This document shows, piece after piece, positions 34,351-47,498 of a stretch of DNA of 64,000 nt. Made by a program: the position numbers and the translations under genes. Numbering within the stretch: position 1 is the first letter of the stretch; every line of letters begins with the position of its first letter. The stretch spans positions 52,905,501 to 52,969,500 of the forward strand of contig NC_065539.1 in assembly GCF_932294415.1 (NCBI RefSeq). The letters are read 5' to 3'. Origin of the DNA: Quercus robur (lineage: Eukaryota > Streptophyta > Magnoliopsida > Fagales > Fagaceae). The notes under the pieces were generated by a model that saw only the letters and a list, made by a program, of their open reading frames with translations, had not been told where the DNA came from and did not search any database.

Positions 34351-35506
34351 TGGAATTGGATGATCTCAAATTCAAATATAAGCTGGAAATGCCTGTGGAT
34401 TTCTGTGATCTTGTAGCACTTAACTGACTTAAGTTTTGATTAGTTTGGTGGAGAAAGGGAAAGATGTATAGGTTTTTGTAGGGAAATCAATCAAGATAGA
34501 GACAAATGAATGATGGGTTATGTGGCTCAACAACTTCTCCTACTCTTTAACAGGTTTCTAACGCGTGGTACTTGGCATTTGGCATGCTTAAAAGTTTGTT
34601 TTTAGACCTGGAGACTTGGAATCTTCTTCTGTAGTTTAGCTTTAGGAAGAAAATATTACTTTTTGAAGTTCGGCTATGTAGGTGACTGACTGACTTTTAA
34701 TATTATTTGGCAAGGGGCTAATAAGAACTTTCTAGGATTTCAAAGCTGGAGTCTTTAGACACCTATTTTGAGAAGAAACTAGAGAGCATAACGTGTTTCT
34801 GACTCCACCTTCACTAGAATTGGCTTTGTACCTCTAATCTTTGAGAATCTGAACTTATAGGGTAGATAGAAAGCAGAAATTTCCTATAGAAAAAAAAAAG
34901 GGGATACATGATGTAACATAGGTTTGAGTATTGGAGGAGGTTGATACTTCCCTGATAATGACATACCTTAATGTTTCTTTGCTTCGAGCATAAGAAAATT
35001 GACTTGGCTAATGGTTGCTATTTGTGATTGAGTGACATCTATCTAGGGAGCATGTCAGCAACTCTATCAAATGTATTTTTCCTCAGAATTTTGTGCTTTG
35101 TTCGGTTTGCAAAAATTTTTATAATAGCTTCATGGGGACCCTGACCATTATGTGGTATCATGTTCCTTCCAGACTCCAGTATGGGGCTAGCTTTGTTGCG
35201 AAAGTTGAGGGCATCACTACCTTGAAACAACCCCTTTGATGTGAATGAGTTTTGAAAAGAATTTACCTTCAAAGGGAGGAAAATTCCATTTACATTAACC
35301 ATTGATAAAACCATTTACTTGTACTTTTAGTCACATGACTTATTTAGTAATTCATGTGGGTTTTTTTCCCCCAAATATAAGTATAATCCTTATATTTCTA
35401 AAACTTGAATTGTTTTCTTTCCAAATATAAGTATAATCCTTATATTTTTGAAACTTGAATTTTAAGGTAATATTTTGAATATTTATCATTTTTGTTACTT
35501 TTTTAA
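34351..35506. other. LTPG-B upstream region, no gene
   Basis: Colinear with 4108-5283 with small indels. The ORF at 35039-35314 is not conserved as coding in block A and is rejected. Confidence 0.55.
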
Positions 35507-36406
35507 GGGAGCAATGCTATAGCCACAAACTATTTTACAACATTTTATTGGTTTTTATCTAGGCTCACTATTAATATCAATTTTTTATTTATCAATAATT
35601 ACTCACTGTTTGGGGGCCCTTTTCGGATGCCCAGTCACGTGTGGTCCGTTGGAGGGATGACCTTACTAGGCTTGGGTTCTTTTTGGGGAGTTGCGTCCGA
35701 AACTCAACATTGTGCCACGTGGTCCAACGGCTATCGGCGTATTTTTTAAGCCTATAAAATCATTAAAGCCAAAGTCTAAGAATCGCGATAATGATCGAAT
35801 AAATATATAATATGCGTTTGATATAATAGCTTTGATTAGTAGTTTGTAATAGTAGTCGAAATAAAGTAGTATTTTAGGGGTAAAGTAATCATATACTCAA
35901 TAATGTAAATTTAAAGATAAGAAAGCAAGGTCACTTATTTTTGTATGGTTTATAGCCCAGCTGTGTAGCATCAGTGAGCTGATAGGATTCCAGCAGAATG
36001 CTAATGATAAAGGCTAGTTTATCATGCATTTAAATGAATCTAAACCTTGGTTAATAGTTGTAATAGCAATTGGAATAAAGTAATATGTATTTAAATGTGA
36101 AGTAATCATATACTTAAGAATGTAAATTTAAAGATAAGGAAGTAAGGTCACTTATCTCTGATGATTTGAAACCCAGCTGTACAGCTTCTGTAAGCTGATG
36201 GGATTCCAACAGAATGACCCCAGCGGTAGAGAGACAGTTTGCCATGATAACTTTGTGATTGAAAGGGAAAAATGGGTGCAACTGGAGGGAGAGAGAGTAT
36301 GTCCAGTTCTATGTAGGGGCTGGTTAAGCTTGTCCCTCTTATCATGTACTTAAATGAGTTTTCTCTTTGACAATGCTCTTTTAATTGTTGTGAAGTTATG
36401 AATAGA

Positions 36407-36600
36407 GTTGCCTTCCATGAGAAGGGCTTTTGTATGGAGTAGTTGTGCCTTCTAAGAGAAGGGCTTTTGTAAGATGTAGTTTTACCTTCTAAGAGAAGGA
36501 CTTTGATATAAGGTCTTGGTGCCTTCTAGGAGAAGGGTTTTAGTAATAGAAGTTCATGTCTTCTATAAGAAGGGCTTTTAGTATGAGTGTTTGGCATCTC
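36407..36600. repeat. Tandem repeat of about 36-40 bp in LTR family X
   Basis: The units contain GCCTTCTAAGAGAAGGGCTT with variants, about five in a row. The homologous array is at about 61930-62140, and inverted copies are at about 60900-61030. Confidence 0.75.
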
Positions 36601-37564
36601 TTGAGAAGTGTGGAGATGGTAAAGACAGATGTTTTGTGGGATGTAGTATTTGTAATATGTGTGATATTTGGAAGTATGAGAGATATGGAGATTGAAGATA
36701 GTAAAAATATGAGATTATAACTGCTGGAGAAGTTGTAGAGATTGCTTTCCAAGAGGAAAGATTTTGTAAGAGAAGAGTATGAAGATGTGTTTAGGTATTT
36801 CGAGATAGGAGCAGTAAGATAGGTGTAGAAGAGTATTAACATGTTTTTATGGGCAGCAGAATAGTAGAATTTCAGAGTGAGAGTATGAGAGTGGAGTTTA
36901 GAAGAGTTGTGATGTGTTATATGTAATGGTGTTGTAAGTGTGTATGATATTGTGTAAGAGAAGTGAAGAAAGAGCTCTTTAGAGATATAGGTAGCAAGAT
37001 ATATGTATTTTCAAAATATGGAGAATGAGATAATGAGTATAAGAGAGTAATAGTAATGTAGTGTGTTTAGCAAAGTTGCTGGGATCTTCTGCTGAAGAAT
37101 GTATGAAGGCTTATGAATGACATTTGTGAGCTAAGGGCTGAAGAGTTTAGTTCCTCATTTAGAAACTAAAAAACTCAGAAGCTTAGAACTTCATATGGAG
37201 CTTCAGAAGATTATTAGAGGAAGAAAGAATAGGGAAGCTTATGAGAGAGTTGTTCTCCATTGGTGCCCCTCCGTTGAGGTGTTGATGAAGGGTTCCCTTT
37301 AGAGCTGAGTTTAAGGAGGTATTTTAGCAAATAATATCAGCCAAAATCTGTCCCAAACAACAATGAATGTTTAGAGAATCCAACTTAAGATTTGGCCAAA
37401 AATGGTATGTTTAGTTTTAAGATATTCTTGCTATTTCGGGTAAGAGTTGCTGAGAAAAAAGTAACAAAAAAGGAAGGTATTTTAGCAAGAGAAAGGTAGT
37501 TTCAATAGTTGGTTTTGGTTTTAGCCAAATGTGGAAAAATCAGTGATGTTTAGGCTGCTGGGTT

Positions 37565-37705
37565 AGCTGTAACAGCTGTTCTGAAAAGGCTGTCCCAACT
37601 GTCAGGAAAAACTGTGACAGCTATCATGAAAAAGCTGTCCCAGCTGTTAGGAAAAGCTATGACAGCTATCATGAAAAAGTTGTCCCAGTTGTCAGGAAAA
37701 GCTGT
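37565..37705. repeat. Minisatellite of about 45 bp in LTR family X
   Basis: Repeats of AGCTGTCAGGAAAAGCT plus GACAGCTATCATGAAAAAG, about three units, with embedded AGCTGTCACAGCT-type palindromes. The corresponding array at 63115-63275 has a different unit order. Confidence 0.75.
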
Positions 37706-39075
37706 TTGCTTTGGGGAGAAGCCAATGATGTCAGATGGGTGATTTCAGACTGCTAGAGAGGACATTCAGCATTTATTGTATGGCTTTGGCTAAAAAATGG
37801 TAAGATTTCTTTGAAGGGTATCTTGCTATTTTGGGTATAACATCTGGTTGCTGGGATTTCAGCATTAAATGACTGATGATATCACTCTCAGCCAGGTGTC
37901 ACGTGTTGAATACACTGCTAGGGTTCAGCTGGAAACGTTTCCTTTTTGGGTGTTTGTGTTTTTTGTCCAAGGTTCTATTACAACACATTTCTAGCAAGTA
38001 ATAGAAGAATTGGTTGAAGGCTAAGGAAGCTTTAGAGATTTGGTCAAGGTCTCATTAGGTTGTGACATAATCTTGGTGAGCAAGAAGAGTATTTAATGCT
38101 CTGCTCTAGCAGTTGGAAGAGACATATATGATTTGATTGTGGCAGACAACTGCTAGGTATCAGAGATATCAAGAATATTTTGTATAGAGATAGATAAAAG
38201 ATAGTCAATCAGATTAGGCCACGAGTTTAAGTTGGATTTTAGCTGAAAGTAGTAATGAGATTTATGTAGAATATTATAATGAAGTTTCTAAATTTGTATA
38301 GCAACAGTTGGGGATTGAATGAACAGTTACCCAGCAGTTAGATGGCTGGAGATATTGAGTATTTGTTACATGATGAATATTAAGTTTTAGGAAAAGAGCA
38401 ATGAAGAATTTTATCATTTAAAGTACTATGTGATAAGAGATGCTTACCATATATTACTCGCTATAGACGGATTCGTCAGAGTTTAGGGAGTTAGAGAAGA
38501 CACGCCAAGCAACATATTTCTTTTATCAACTTTAAACCACTGGAGTTTTACTGAATACACCTCTTGGCCCTCCAAACCACAACTCCCAAAGTTTTCCCAA
38601 AGAGACTTATGAGCTTGGGTCATAAGTCAAAGATGAGATGACATACCTCAGATTTTATTGTTATTTTATGTAAATATGGGCTTTTGTTGAAGAAGCCACT
38701 TGCCATGAGTGTAAGAGAGGTAATATGGGCCATGAACTTTGATTCATTGCTTAAGCCCTATCCATATGTTGATGTTGATAATGTCGTGGGGTTATGATCC
38801 CAATTGATGAAAATGAAATGTGGACCATGAATCCGCCTCTTGAAGTAAAGATCTTGCGGGCCATGAGAGCCCAATCCATGTAGTTGAATGAGATATGAGC
38901 TTATTTTGGGTTTTAAATAGATTTACCCAAAAAACCAATAATATGTTGATGTGGCATGGGGTGCCAATGAAGTAATGCCACGTGGGTCGAAAAAATAGTC
39001 CTCAACACTCACCACATCTGCAATTTGTAAATTTTTTTGTAAAATAGTTTGTATCTTTAGCATTATTCTTTTTAA

Positions 39076-40156
39076 GGTTCATATCTCTAATTTATAATGT
39101 TTATTTTGTTTTTATTTTTTAGCCCAAAACTAAAGAGTTTGACCTAAATAGAATAAATTTTCATACTTTTTAACCCCAAAATTGAGAGAGAGAGAAAAAA
39201 AAAATTTTGAGCCAAAACTGAAAAAGATAACTTACAAAAAGAATCAATTTAAAGTGTAATTAGTCCAAAATTGACCAAAGTAGATTGAGTGAACCGAATT
39301 GGGCTGAAATGGACAGAATGGACCAAAATGGGCCAAATGGTTTATTCGTTCCACTTCAGTTCATTTGTTTCATACGGTCCACATTGGACCTTTCCATTTG
39401 CTTTGGTCCATTCAGTCAACATCAGTTGATTCGATCCTTCTTGGTCCATTCAATCCATTTTGGTCCAAAAATTCGTTTAAAAAAAAAATGTTTTGGACTC
39501 AAATGTCCATCGTTTTTCTTAATTTTTGGGTTGAAAAGTATGGATTTTTTATTATTATTATTTTTTTTATAATTTGGATCAAAGTCTTAGTTTTAGGCTA
39601 AAAATTACGAACAAAATATGCATTAGAAATTAGCTTAAAATGATAAAGGGGAAATTTCACTTTGTCCACCTGTGGTTTGCCCAAAAAATACTTTCCCTAC
39701 TTGTGATTTAAAATTTTGCATTTTACCTACTTAAGGTAAACTTTGTTTGTCTCCAGTTACCCACCTTTGTTAAAAACATGTATAAATTTGTATTTTTGCT
39801 ACCCTTTTATATTTCATTCCTCTCAAAACATAAAAAAAAACTAAAAAATCAAGAGAAAAGAAGATCTAAAAGCTAGGTTTTGTAAAAATTAAAATCTATC
39901 ATATTTTGTTTGTAATCCAAAAACCTTAGTTTTTATTAATAAATCATAGCTACACTATATATTAACATCTAACACTACAAATTCCAATTGCAACAAAAAA
40001 ATCTTGATAAAGGTATGGCTTTGTTAACTTTTCATTCTTTTTTAGGTTATTTAATCTTTTACATTTCGCATTCTAACAATTTTTTTCCCATTTTGAAGTT
40101 ATTTTCTATTTCCTTTGATAAATAAAATAGTTTATTTTAACTTTGTTGTTGATGTT
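39076..40156. other. Block B right flank, no gene
   Basis: Aligned with 5448-7195 of block A apart from the insertion at 6158. The inverted GGACCAAA cluster is at 39280-39472. The overlapping ORFs 39285-39572 and 39365-39601 come from this repeat. Confidence 0.6.
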
Positions 40157-42721
40157 TGTTAAGGACTCTTTTTTCAGCCTACATGGCATTACTTCATTGG
40201 TAACCCATGCCACATTAACATATTATTGATTTTTTGAGTAAATCTCTTTAAAACCCAAAATAAGCTCATATCTCATTCAACTACTTGGATTGGGCTCACA
40301 TGGCCCGTGAGATCCTTAATTCAAGAGGCCGATTCATGGTCCATATTTCATTTTCATCAATTGGGATCATAACCCATGATATCATCAACATCAACATATA
40401 GATCAGGCTTAAGCAATGAATCAAAACTCATGGCCCATGTTACCTCTCTTACACTCATGACAAGCGGCTTCTTCGACAAAAGCCCATATTTACACAAAAT
40501 GACAACAAAGCCCAAGGTATGTCATCTCACTTTCAGCTTATGATTCAAGCTCATAAGTCTCTTTGGGGAAACTTTGGAAGTCGTGGTTTAGAGGGCAAAG
40601 AGGTATGTTCAATAAAGCTCCAACGGTTTAAAATTGATAAAAGAAATATGTTGCTTGGTATGTCTTCTCCAACTCCCTGAACTTTAACGAGTTGTGTGTA
40701 GCGGGTAACATATAGTAAACATCTCTTATCACATAACACTTAAAATGATAAGACTCCCCATTGTTCTTTTCCTAAAACTTGATATTCATCATATGACAAA
40801 TACTCAATATCTCCAGCCATCTAATTGCTGAGAAAATAATTGTTCATTCAATCCCCAGCTGTTGTTTTACAAATTTAGAAATTTCATTATATTATTCTAC
40901 AAAAATCTTATTACTACTTTCAGCTAAAATCCAACTCAAACACATGGCCTAATCTAATTCGCTATCTCCAACTATATACAAAATATTCATGATATCTCTA
41001 ATACCCAACTACTGTCTGCCACAATCAGATCATATATTTCTCTACTAGCTACCAAAGCAGAGCGTTAAATACTCTTCTTGCTCACCAAGATTAAGTCACA
41101 ACACAATGAGACCTTTACTAGATCTATAAACTTCATTAACTTTCAACCAATCCTTTTATTACTTACTAAAAACATGTTGTAATTGAACCTTGGACCAAAA
41201 ACACAAATACCCGAAAAATGAAACATTTCCAACTGAACCCCAGTAGTGTATTCAGCACTTGACACCTAGTTGGAAGTGATATCATCAGCCCTTTAATGTT
41301 GAAATCTCAGCAACCAGCTGCTATACCCAAAATAGCAAGATACCCTTGAAAAAGATCTTATCATTTTCAGCCAAATCCATGAAATAAACGTTGAATGTCC
41401 TCTCCAGCAGTCTAAAATCACCCAACTGGCTGCATCTGCTTTTGCCCAAAGCAACAGCTGTCTCATGACAGCTATCACAGCTTTTCCTGACAGTTGAGAT
41501 AACTTTTTCAGAACAGATGTAACAACTGACTCAGCAACCTTAACATTATTGATTTTCTACATTTGGCTAAAACTGAAACCAACTAAAGTAACTATCTCTT
41601 TCTTGCTAAAATACTTTCCTTTTCTACTACATTTTCCCCAACAGCTCTTACCCAAAACAGTAAGAACACCTTAAATCTAAACATACCATTTTTGGCCAAA
41701 TTTTAGGATGGATTCTCTAAAAATTCACTGCTAGTTGGGACAGATTTTGGTTGATATTCTTTGCTAAAAACCCTCCTTAAACTCAGTTCTAAATAGAACC
41801 CTTCATCAAAACCTCAAGGGGGGACATCAATGGAGGAAAACTTTTTCATAAACTTCTCTATTCTTTCTCCCTTTAATTATCTTCCTAAGCTCTGAATGAA
41901 GTGCTGGAACTTCTGAGTTTTTTTTAGTTTCCAAATTAGGAATTAAACTTTTCAACTCTTAACTCATAAATGCCCTTCATAAGACCTTATACATCCTAGT
42001 AGTAAATCCCAACAGTTTTGCTAAACACACTACAACACCATTATTGTCACGCCCCAAACCCGATACCCGGATTTGTGACCATGACCGGCATGCTAATATC
42101 AAGCTTAAACCTGATATTAACAAGAACCAACTTAACTTTTTCCAAAACTTTTACAAAAGCTTCCCTCTTTCTTTTCATTATTGTTTCTTTATTTAAATGA
42201 TATAACTTTCCACTTGATATTTAGAGCATCTACATTGTACCTCAAAATATAACATAATCCACTAGTCATTTAATTTCCACACTTTCACATAATACATCTC
42301 TTAATACTTTAACGTACACAACTTTCATTAGATCCTAAAATACACAATACTACAAAAACTAAACATCAAATTGCTAATTTAGGATCTATACATATCAAAC
42401 TAAAACCAACTCATTCCAAACTCGACTAAAGCTCCCTCTACTCCAAAATAAAACCTGCTAATTGAAATAATGGAAGAGGTGAGCTACACAACTCAGTAGA
42501 GGTAAGGTATATGAGAATTTAATAAGAATGCATGTAAATCAGATCATTTCATTCTATGAATATTCAAATAGCAGAACAACTTTTCATGCATAGTATTTTA
42601 TACTATTCATAATAATAACTTATACACTCTTCATAGGAAAATAATTGTTCTCCATTTTCTTATCAGGTTAATGTTACCAAAACCATTCAGATCAAATTTC
42701 TTTCATTTCCTACAAAGTAAC

Positions 42722-42724
<3 letters not shown>

Positions 42725-42754
<30 letters not shown>
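42725..42754. repeat. (AT)n microsatellite
   Basis: About 15 AT units inside the solo LTR. Confidence 0.85.
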
Positions 42755-42756
<2 letters not shown>

Positions 42757-42871
42757 TCATTACGAAATAATTACTTTAACTTAAATCAGATAATCGGCAA
42801 TTTTGTATTAAACTAGAAACATCTTGACTAATAAGAAAACTTTTCTTTATAAACTTCTTCTCATAAAATAT

Positions 42872-45800
42872 TGTCGGGGGCAAAAAAGTTTCCTTCACGA
42901 CAAATAAGATTTATGTTGGGTCGGGGGGTCTAAACCGAAACTCGATGATGGGCTCGATGCATGGCTCAAAGGCTATCGGTGAAGATCCAAGAAGTCCACT
43001 ATATTTTATGCCTTGAGCTTAGATTGGAACTGTCAAGAGTGGTCCATGAACAATCCCTACAGCGAATACGTCAGCACGGTTGAAAAACATACTGTAAGAA
43101 ATAACCCAGCAGTAAAGTATTTCTGCAGAAAACAACCCAGTGGTAAAAATGTTTCCGCAGCAAAAGGGGCCCAACAGTAAGGTATTCCAGCAGAAAATAG
43201 CCCAGCAGTAAAGTAAAACAACACAAGATAAGTCTCCAACCGTTAGTTACTTTACAGACTAAGGGAAATATCTATGTTTTCGGACGCATCATTCGTTAGC
43301 TCCAAGGAGAAGTCTTCTAATACGACAATATGAGGGAAAAACTCTATAGTAACAGTTACATCATAACCATTGATACTAAATGAAGAAGTAAATATCATGG
43401 GTTCCATAATAACAAATAATGGAGAAGACTTAGTGTGAGATGAAAGAAGAGAAAGAGATCCCAGCTAGTGCAGCAAGATTATTATGGTGCCATGGCATGC
43501 TCATGAATATGATATATGTAGTGAGTAGAGAGAATCATTTGTGAGAAGTATGAGTAATGAGTGAGAGTGTATAGTAGTACTGCTGGAATGTTCTGCTGGG
43601 GCAAGTAAGTGTTTAAAAGTATATTTATGAGAAAGTATTTGTGAGTTAGAAGCTGGGGAATTTAGTTTCTATGCTTGAAACTAAGAACTCAGAGGCTTTT
43701 TCAAAGCTTAGAGAAAACTTAAGCAGAGAGGTTCAGGCAAAATCTTTTCTGGTGTATGTCTTAGTATGTTGTTGGTTGGTTCAAGCATTAATGGAGAATT
43801 CCATTTATATTAGGGTTTTCAAGGGGTGATTAGCAAATAATCTTTGCTAAATCTTCCTCAATCTCCAGAAAATTCTTAGAGAATCGTTCTTAAGATTTTT
43901 AGCTAAGAATAGTAAGCTTAACTTTAGGAGGTTCTTGCTATTTTGGGTAACAGTCAGCTGGGTTTCTGGCTTTAGCATTAAATGCTGATTAGCCTTGGCT
44001 GATGGATTAGAGCATGCTTTAGGCTAATGATCTTGGATATAGTCAGAGTTTCCTAGGGCAGATTGGACCACCCCAAGCCAAGTGTTAACCTTGGAGCCCT
44101 TGTTGAGAACTCTGCTGGGATCCCCTTTGGTGCCCTCCAAACCACATTTCCCTAAGTTTCCCTATTTGGGGTTCATGTGCTTGGTTCATGAACCAGAAAA
44201 TACATATTTTTAGTATGAAAATGAGCTGATTTTGTATCTTTTCAGGAGCTTCAATGGTCTGGTCATGGCAGCTTTGGTTTCTTGACTGAATGAGCTGAAG
44301 GAGAAAGAAGTAACAGCTGGCTGAAGCTTTCCCAGCTTTCCCAGCTTTTTGTCACATCACCTTCAGGTTTCTGTCACTTGAGAAATGATGGAATTTCAGC
44401 TTGTGAAGGAAGGATTCATCCCCTGGTGGACATGTGTCTATTTTCTGATCTGATTAAGAAAGTGGGGACCTGATGGGAAGGGGCTCCAGCTGTTTAATTG
44501 TTGCTGAAATTTGGCTGACCAGTTCACATGTTCTTCAATTGCTGAGATTTGTGTGTGGGCTGGCCTGACCCAGCTGGGCTTTATTGATAAGCTTGCTTGG
44601 GCTTGGTTAGCCCTACAAGATTAGTAGTTTTGCATGGGTAATATTCATGGGCTTTATAGTTAGTTGATTATGGAAATAATAGACATAGTTCCCATAAAAT
44701 TTTGTGAAAGAGATATTCTTTTGAGAGATGAGTAATTTGTATTTCTCATGAGTTGGGGATTTAACAATATGTTAGAATAATATTTGAATTTAGTAGATAT
44801 GTGCCAAAGTAGCATTTGGGCTTTATGAAATAGTTGTCAAAAGATTATTTGGGCTTTGCAAGATAAGTGTCAAATCAACATTTGGACTTTGTGTATAAAG
44901 TAATTGTTTTTTGCCAAAATGTTATTTTGGGCTTTGTAAGATAATTGCTAGAATGGTTTTGGGTTTTGTAAAATGGATGCCAAATTAGCATTTGGGCTTT
45001 TATAAAAATACTGTAAAGATAATTGCCAAATTAGTACTTTGGGCTTTATGAAAGAGTTGCCAAAATAATATTTGGGCTTTTTGAAATAGTGCCAAATTAG
45101 TATTTGGGTTTTATAAAAATAGTGACAAATTAGTATTTGGACTTTGTGAAAATAGTGCCAAATTAGTACTTGGGCTTTGTGAAATAGTGCCAAATTAGAA
45201 TTTGGGCTTTGTAAAATAGTGCTAAATTAGTATTTGGGCTTTGTAAAAATAGATGTCAAATAAGTATTTGAGTTTTGTGAAAATAGATGCCAAATAAGTA
45301 TTTGGGCTTTGTGAAAATGATTTTGAGATTTTGTAAAGTATTGCCGTGTAGCAACGGGTTTTAAGGTGCCATGTAGCAACGGACTTTGTAAATAGTGCCG
45401 CATTGTAGCGGGTTTTGTAAATAGTGTCACATTGTAGCGGGCTTTGAATTAGCCATATCGTAGTGGGACTTTGGAATTAGCCACATCGTAGTGGGACTTT
45501 TGGAATTAGCCACATCGTAGTAGGACTTTAGAATTACCGACATCGTAGTGGGACTTTTGGAATTTAGGCTTTTTTTGAGTTTTGCCCACAAGCCAAATGA
45601 TGTTGGGCTTTGTGTGGGGATAGTGTAATTTTGCGGCCCAACTTTGGTAGTGATATGATGAGCATATTTTGTGGAAAATTTAAGTTGGATGATATGTGAG
45701 ATATAATAGGTAATATTTGTGATAGGGCCCATGATAATTTATGGGCTTAGGTATGGAGTATTTGTGAAGGTCCAATAACATGGAGAATATTTGGGTAATA

Positions 45801-45903
45801 TATGTGGGAAATATTTATGTGGGTTTTGAATAATGTGTGGGTTCATGTGGGTATTTTGTGAGTGGGCTAATAAAATCAAGGCCCGAAAATTTGTATCTCA
45901 ACA
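42872..45903 (-). repeat. Tat element 3' LTR (3032 bp)
   Basis: It begins TGTCGGGGGC and ends TTTGTATCTCAACA (plus strand). It holds a 30-36-bp repeat array (GCCAAATTAGTATTTGGGCT, about 44800-45320) and a 28-29-bp array (TTAGCCACATCGTAGTGGGA, about 45450-45560). It differs from the 5' LTR by scattered substitutions and by numbers of these units. Confidence 0.92.
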
Positions 45904-45917
45904 TATAGCCCCCCGAC
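45904..45917 (-). other. Polypurine tract of the Tat element
   Basis: On the minus strand GTCGGGGGGCTATA lies directly before the 3' LTR start TGTTGAG, the position where plus-strand DNA synthesis would be primed. Confidence 0.75.
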
Positions 45918-46448
45918 TCACGTGTGAGCAGTTTCTGCTTGGTCACACGTGCGAGTTTGAATTTTGGTGGCAATTATGAATAATGGGCTTTTGCAACTTT
46001 CCCATGTTTTGTCATCTACACCCTTCACGTTTACTAGTAAAGAGCTGGCCTTGGCTGTTTCTTCTTTTATTTTTTTGCTTGGACCGAAAAACAAAGGGAG
46101 AAAGGTAGAAGGAGCATCTTTTCTTCATCCTTTTCCTATTTTCAGCCAAGGGTGAGAGAGTAACACCAGCTTCAATCAAGGCAGAGAGTGAGTGACTGAG
46201 ATTTTTGGCAAAACAGAGAGAAACAGAGCTTTTTCTTTTCCCTTTTTCTTGTCTTCGACCCAAAGTGAGAGAGATAGAGAGCTTCGGCCATGGTTAAGGG
46301 GCAAACTGAGTTTTTCTTTCTTTCTTTGCTGATTTCGGACAAGTGAGAGAAAAACCCATAACTTCTCTTGCTTCCTGTGGTGGCCATGAGTATTCTTCTG
46401 CTCTTTTTCTCTTTTCTTTGAGAAACAATATTTCTGGTTCTGTGAATC

Positions 46449-47498
46449 ATGGCTGAAGGAGAAGAATTGTTGGGTTCTGGTGATGTCAACACTACTGGGG
46501 TAGTTATGCCAGAAAGAGAGGCTACGGCTAGGGGCGTAGCTGAGGCAGCTGCTAGGGGTGACAATGTTGAGATTAGGCTAGGGGAGCCCTTGCTGCCACT
46601 GCAGGACCCTTGGTATTGTTCATCTTCTCTGTTCCCAGTAGTTGGGGCTCTTGAAGTCAGCCTACCCGAGGTGCCAAAGAAGTGGATTTTGAAAGGTGAA
46701 GCCCCCAGTCATGAGACAGTGTGGGTCTCGGCTACTTTTGGCATACTAAACTTGCGGTTTCAACAGAAAGAGCTTATGTAAATAGTAAAACAAGCTTCTT
46801 GTTCAATAACACTTGGCTGTATGAATACTTTTCTGTTACTGCTGAGGACATAATCATGCCTCTTTTTTGTAGAGCTACGAGTTAAGTCTTCTGGTGCTAC
46901 TATCAAAGGAATGAGCCTTGAAGAATTCTTGGAGAAATTTGCAGAAGATGAACAGAATGAAAAAGTGGCAACTGACTTTCATCCTCTTTCAAGTAATACT
47001 GTTATGTTCCAACGGTTTGAAATTCCTGCAGAAGGCTAGCCACTACTAGCAGCAATTATAAGGAAACATCCACACTTTATGGCTGGATGCAAGCTAGGTG
47101 TTTTGTTGGGGAAATCCGGACTTCAATTGCTTGTTGCAGTGCTACTAGACATGCAACGCACAAAGCTTGAGAGTTCAAACTTGCAGAAAGTACTTGAGTG
47201 GAAAAATGCCCTTAAGGACTTGTTATTCATGAAGTTTGGAGTTCAATTCATCCTTGATAAGATTCGGGCTACTGCTGAGACTTGTATTGTTCGAGATGAT
47301 GAGTTTACAATGAAGATAACTGATCTTGAGAAAGAAATTGTAGCAAAGAGAGCTGAGCTTTCACTTTTGTTGAGTCAAAGAGATGCATTGATGCAGTCAT
47401 CGTCAACTGGAGGTGCTTCTTCCTCAGCAGAAACCTTTGGTGATGGCTTATTTACTAGCTTTCTCATTATTATTACTAGCTTGGCAGTTTATTTTTAA
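46449..47498 (+). pseudogene. Antisense extra gene of the Tat element (spliced or decayed)
   Basis: Three open segments on the strand opposite to gag-pol: 46449-46781 (MAEGEELLGSGDV...), about 46866-47037 (LRVKSSGATIKGMSLEEFLE...) and 47040-47498 (AAIIRKHPHFMAGCKLGVLL...). GT/AG-like signals separate the first two (GCTTAT|GTAAAT; TTTTTTGTAG). The phase I can derive does not join cleanly, so either the splice sites differ from my guess or the gene has a frameshift. The last part is helical and charged (TDLEKEIVAKRAELSLLLSQ), probably a coiled coil, and ends in a 17-residue hydrophobic segment (FTSFLIIITSLAVYF) like a tail anchor. Tat-lineage elements are known to carry extra antisense ORFs here; their role is unsettled. 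I see no known enzymatic motif. Confidence 0.6.

Larger units (their letters stand above)
35607..39007 (-). mobile_element. 3.4-kb solo LTR (family X, Tat-like), CTCAC target duplication
   Basis: It begins TGTTTGGGGGCCC and ends GTCCTCAACA. CTCAC precedes it (35602-35606) and follows it (39008-39012), and the empty site is in block A. It has no coding sequence. It shares long diagnostic stretches with the LTRs of the Tat element at 42872-56840, such as GAACTAAAAAACTCAGAAGC against GAAACTAAGAACTCAGAGGC and the CTGCTGGGAT...TCTGCTG motif, in the same orientation. It is therefore an LTR of a related Ty3/gypsy Tat family, left by recombination. It holds two minisatellites (36407-36560 and 37565-37705). 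Two more copies of X are at 40157 and 61105. Confidence 0.82.
35507..39075. repeat. MITE of block B, split by an LTR insertion
   Basis: The left part 35507-35606 and right part 39008-39075 rejoin to the MITE seen intact at 5284-5447. The solo LTR 35607-39007 lies between. Confidence 0.6.
24165..40156. repeat. Segmental duplication block B (intact TNL + LTPG)
   Basis: This is the counterpart of block A. It retains the section absent from A (26193-33125: NB-ARC remainder, LRRs, RNase H relic, repeat R). It gained the LTR at 35607-39007, and its right end is cut by another LTR at 40157. The tandem spacing, about 24 kb start to start, is inflated by later insertions. Confidence 0.9.

Noticed and set aside
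35039-35314. 91-codon ORF upstream of LTPG-B
   Set aside because: The colinear block A sequence (about 4790-5080) does not keep it open and no domain is recognisable.
44948-45732. Repeat-containing ORFs (NLALF/ LIWHYF peptides) on the minus strand
   Set aside because: They are frames through the LTR tandem arrays; the matching region of the other LTR (56013-56340) differs in frame and length.
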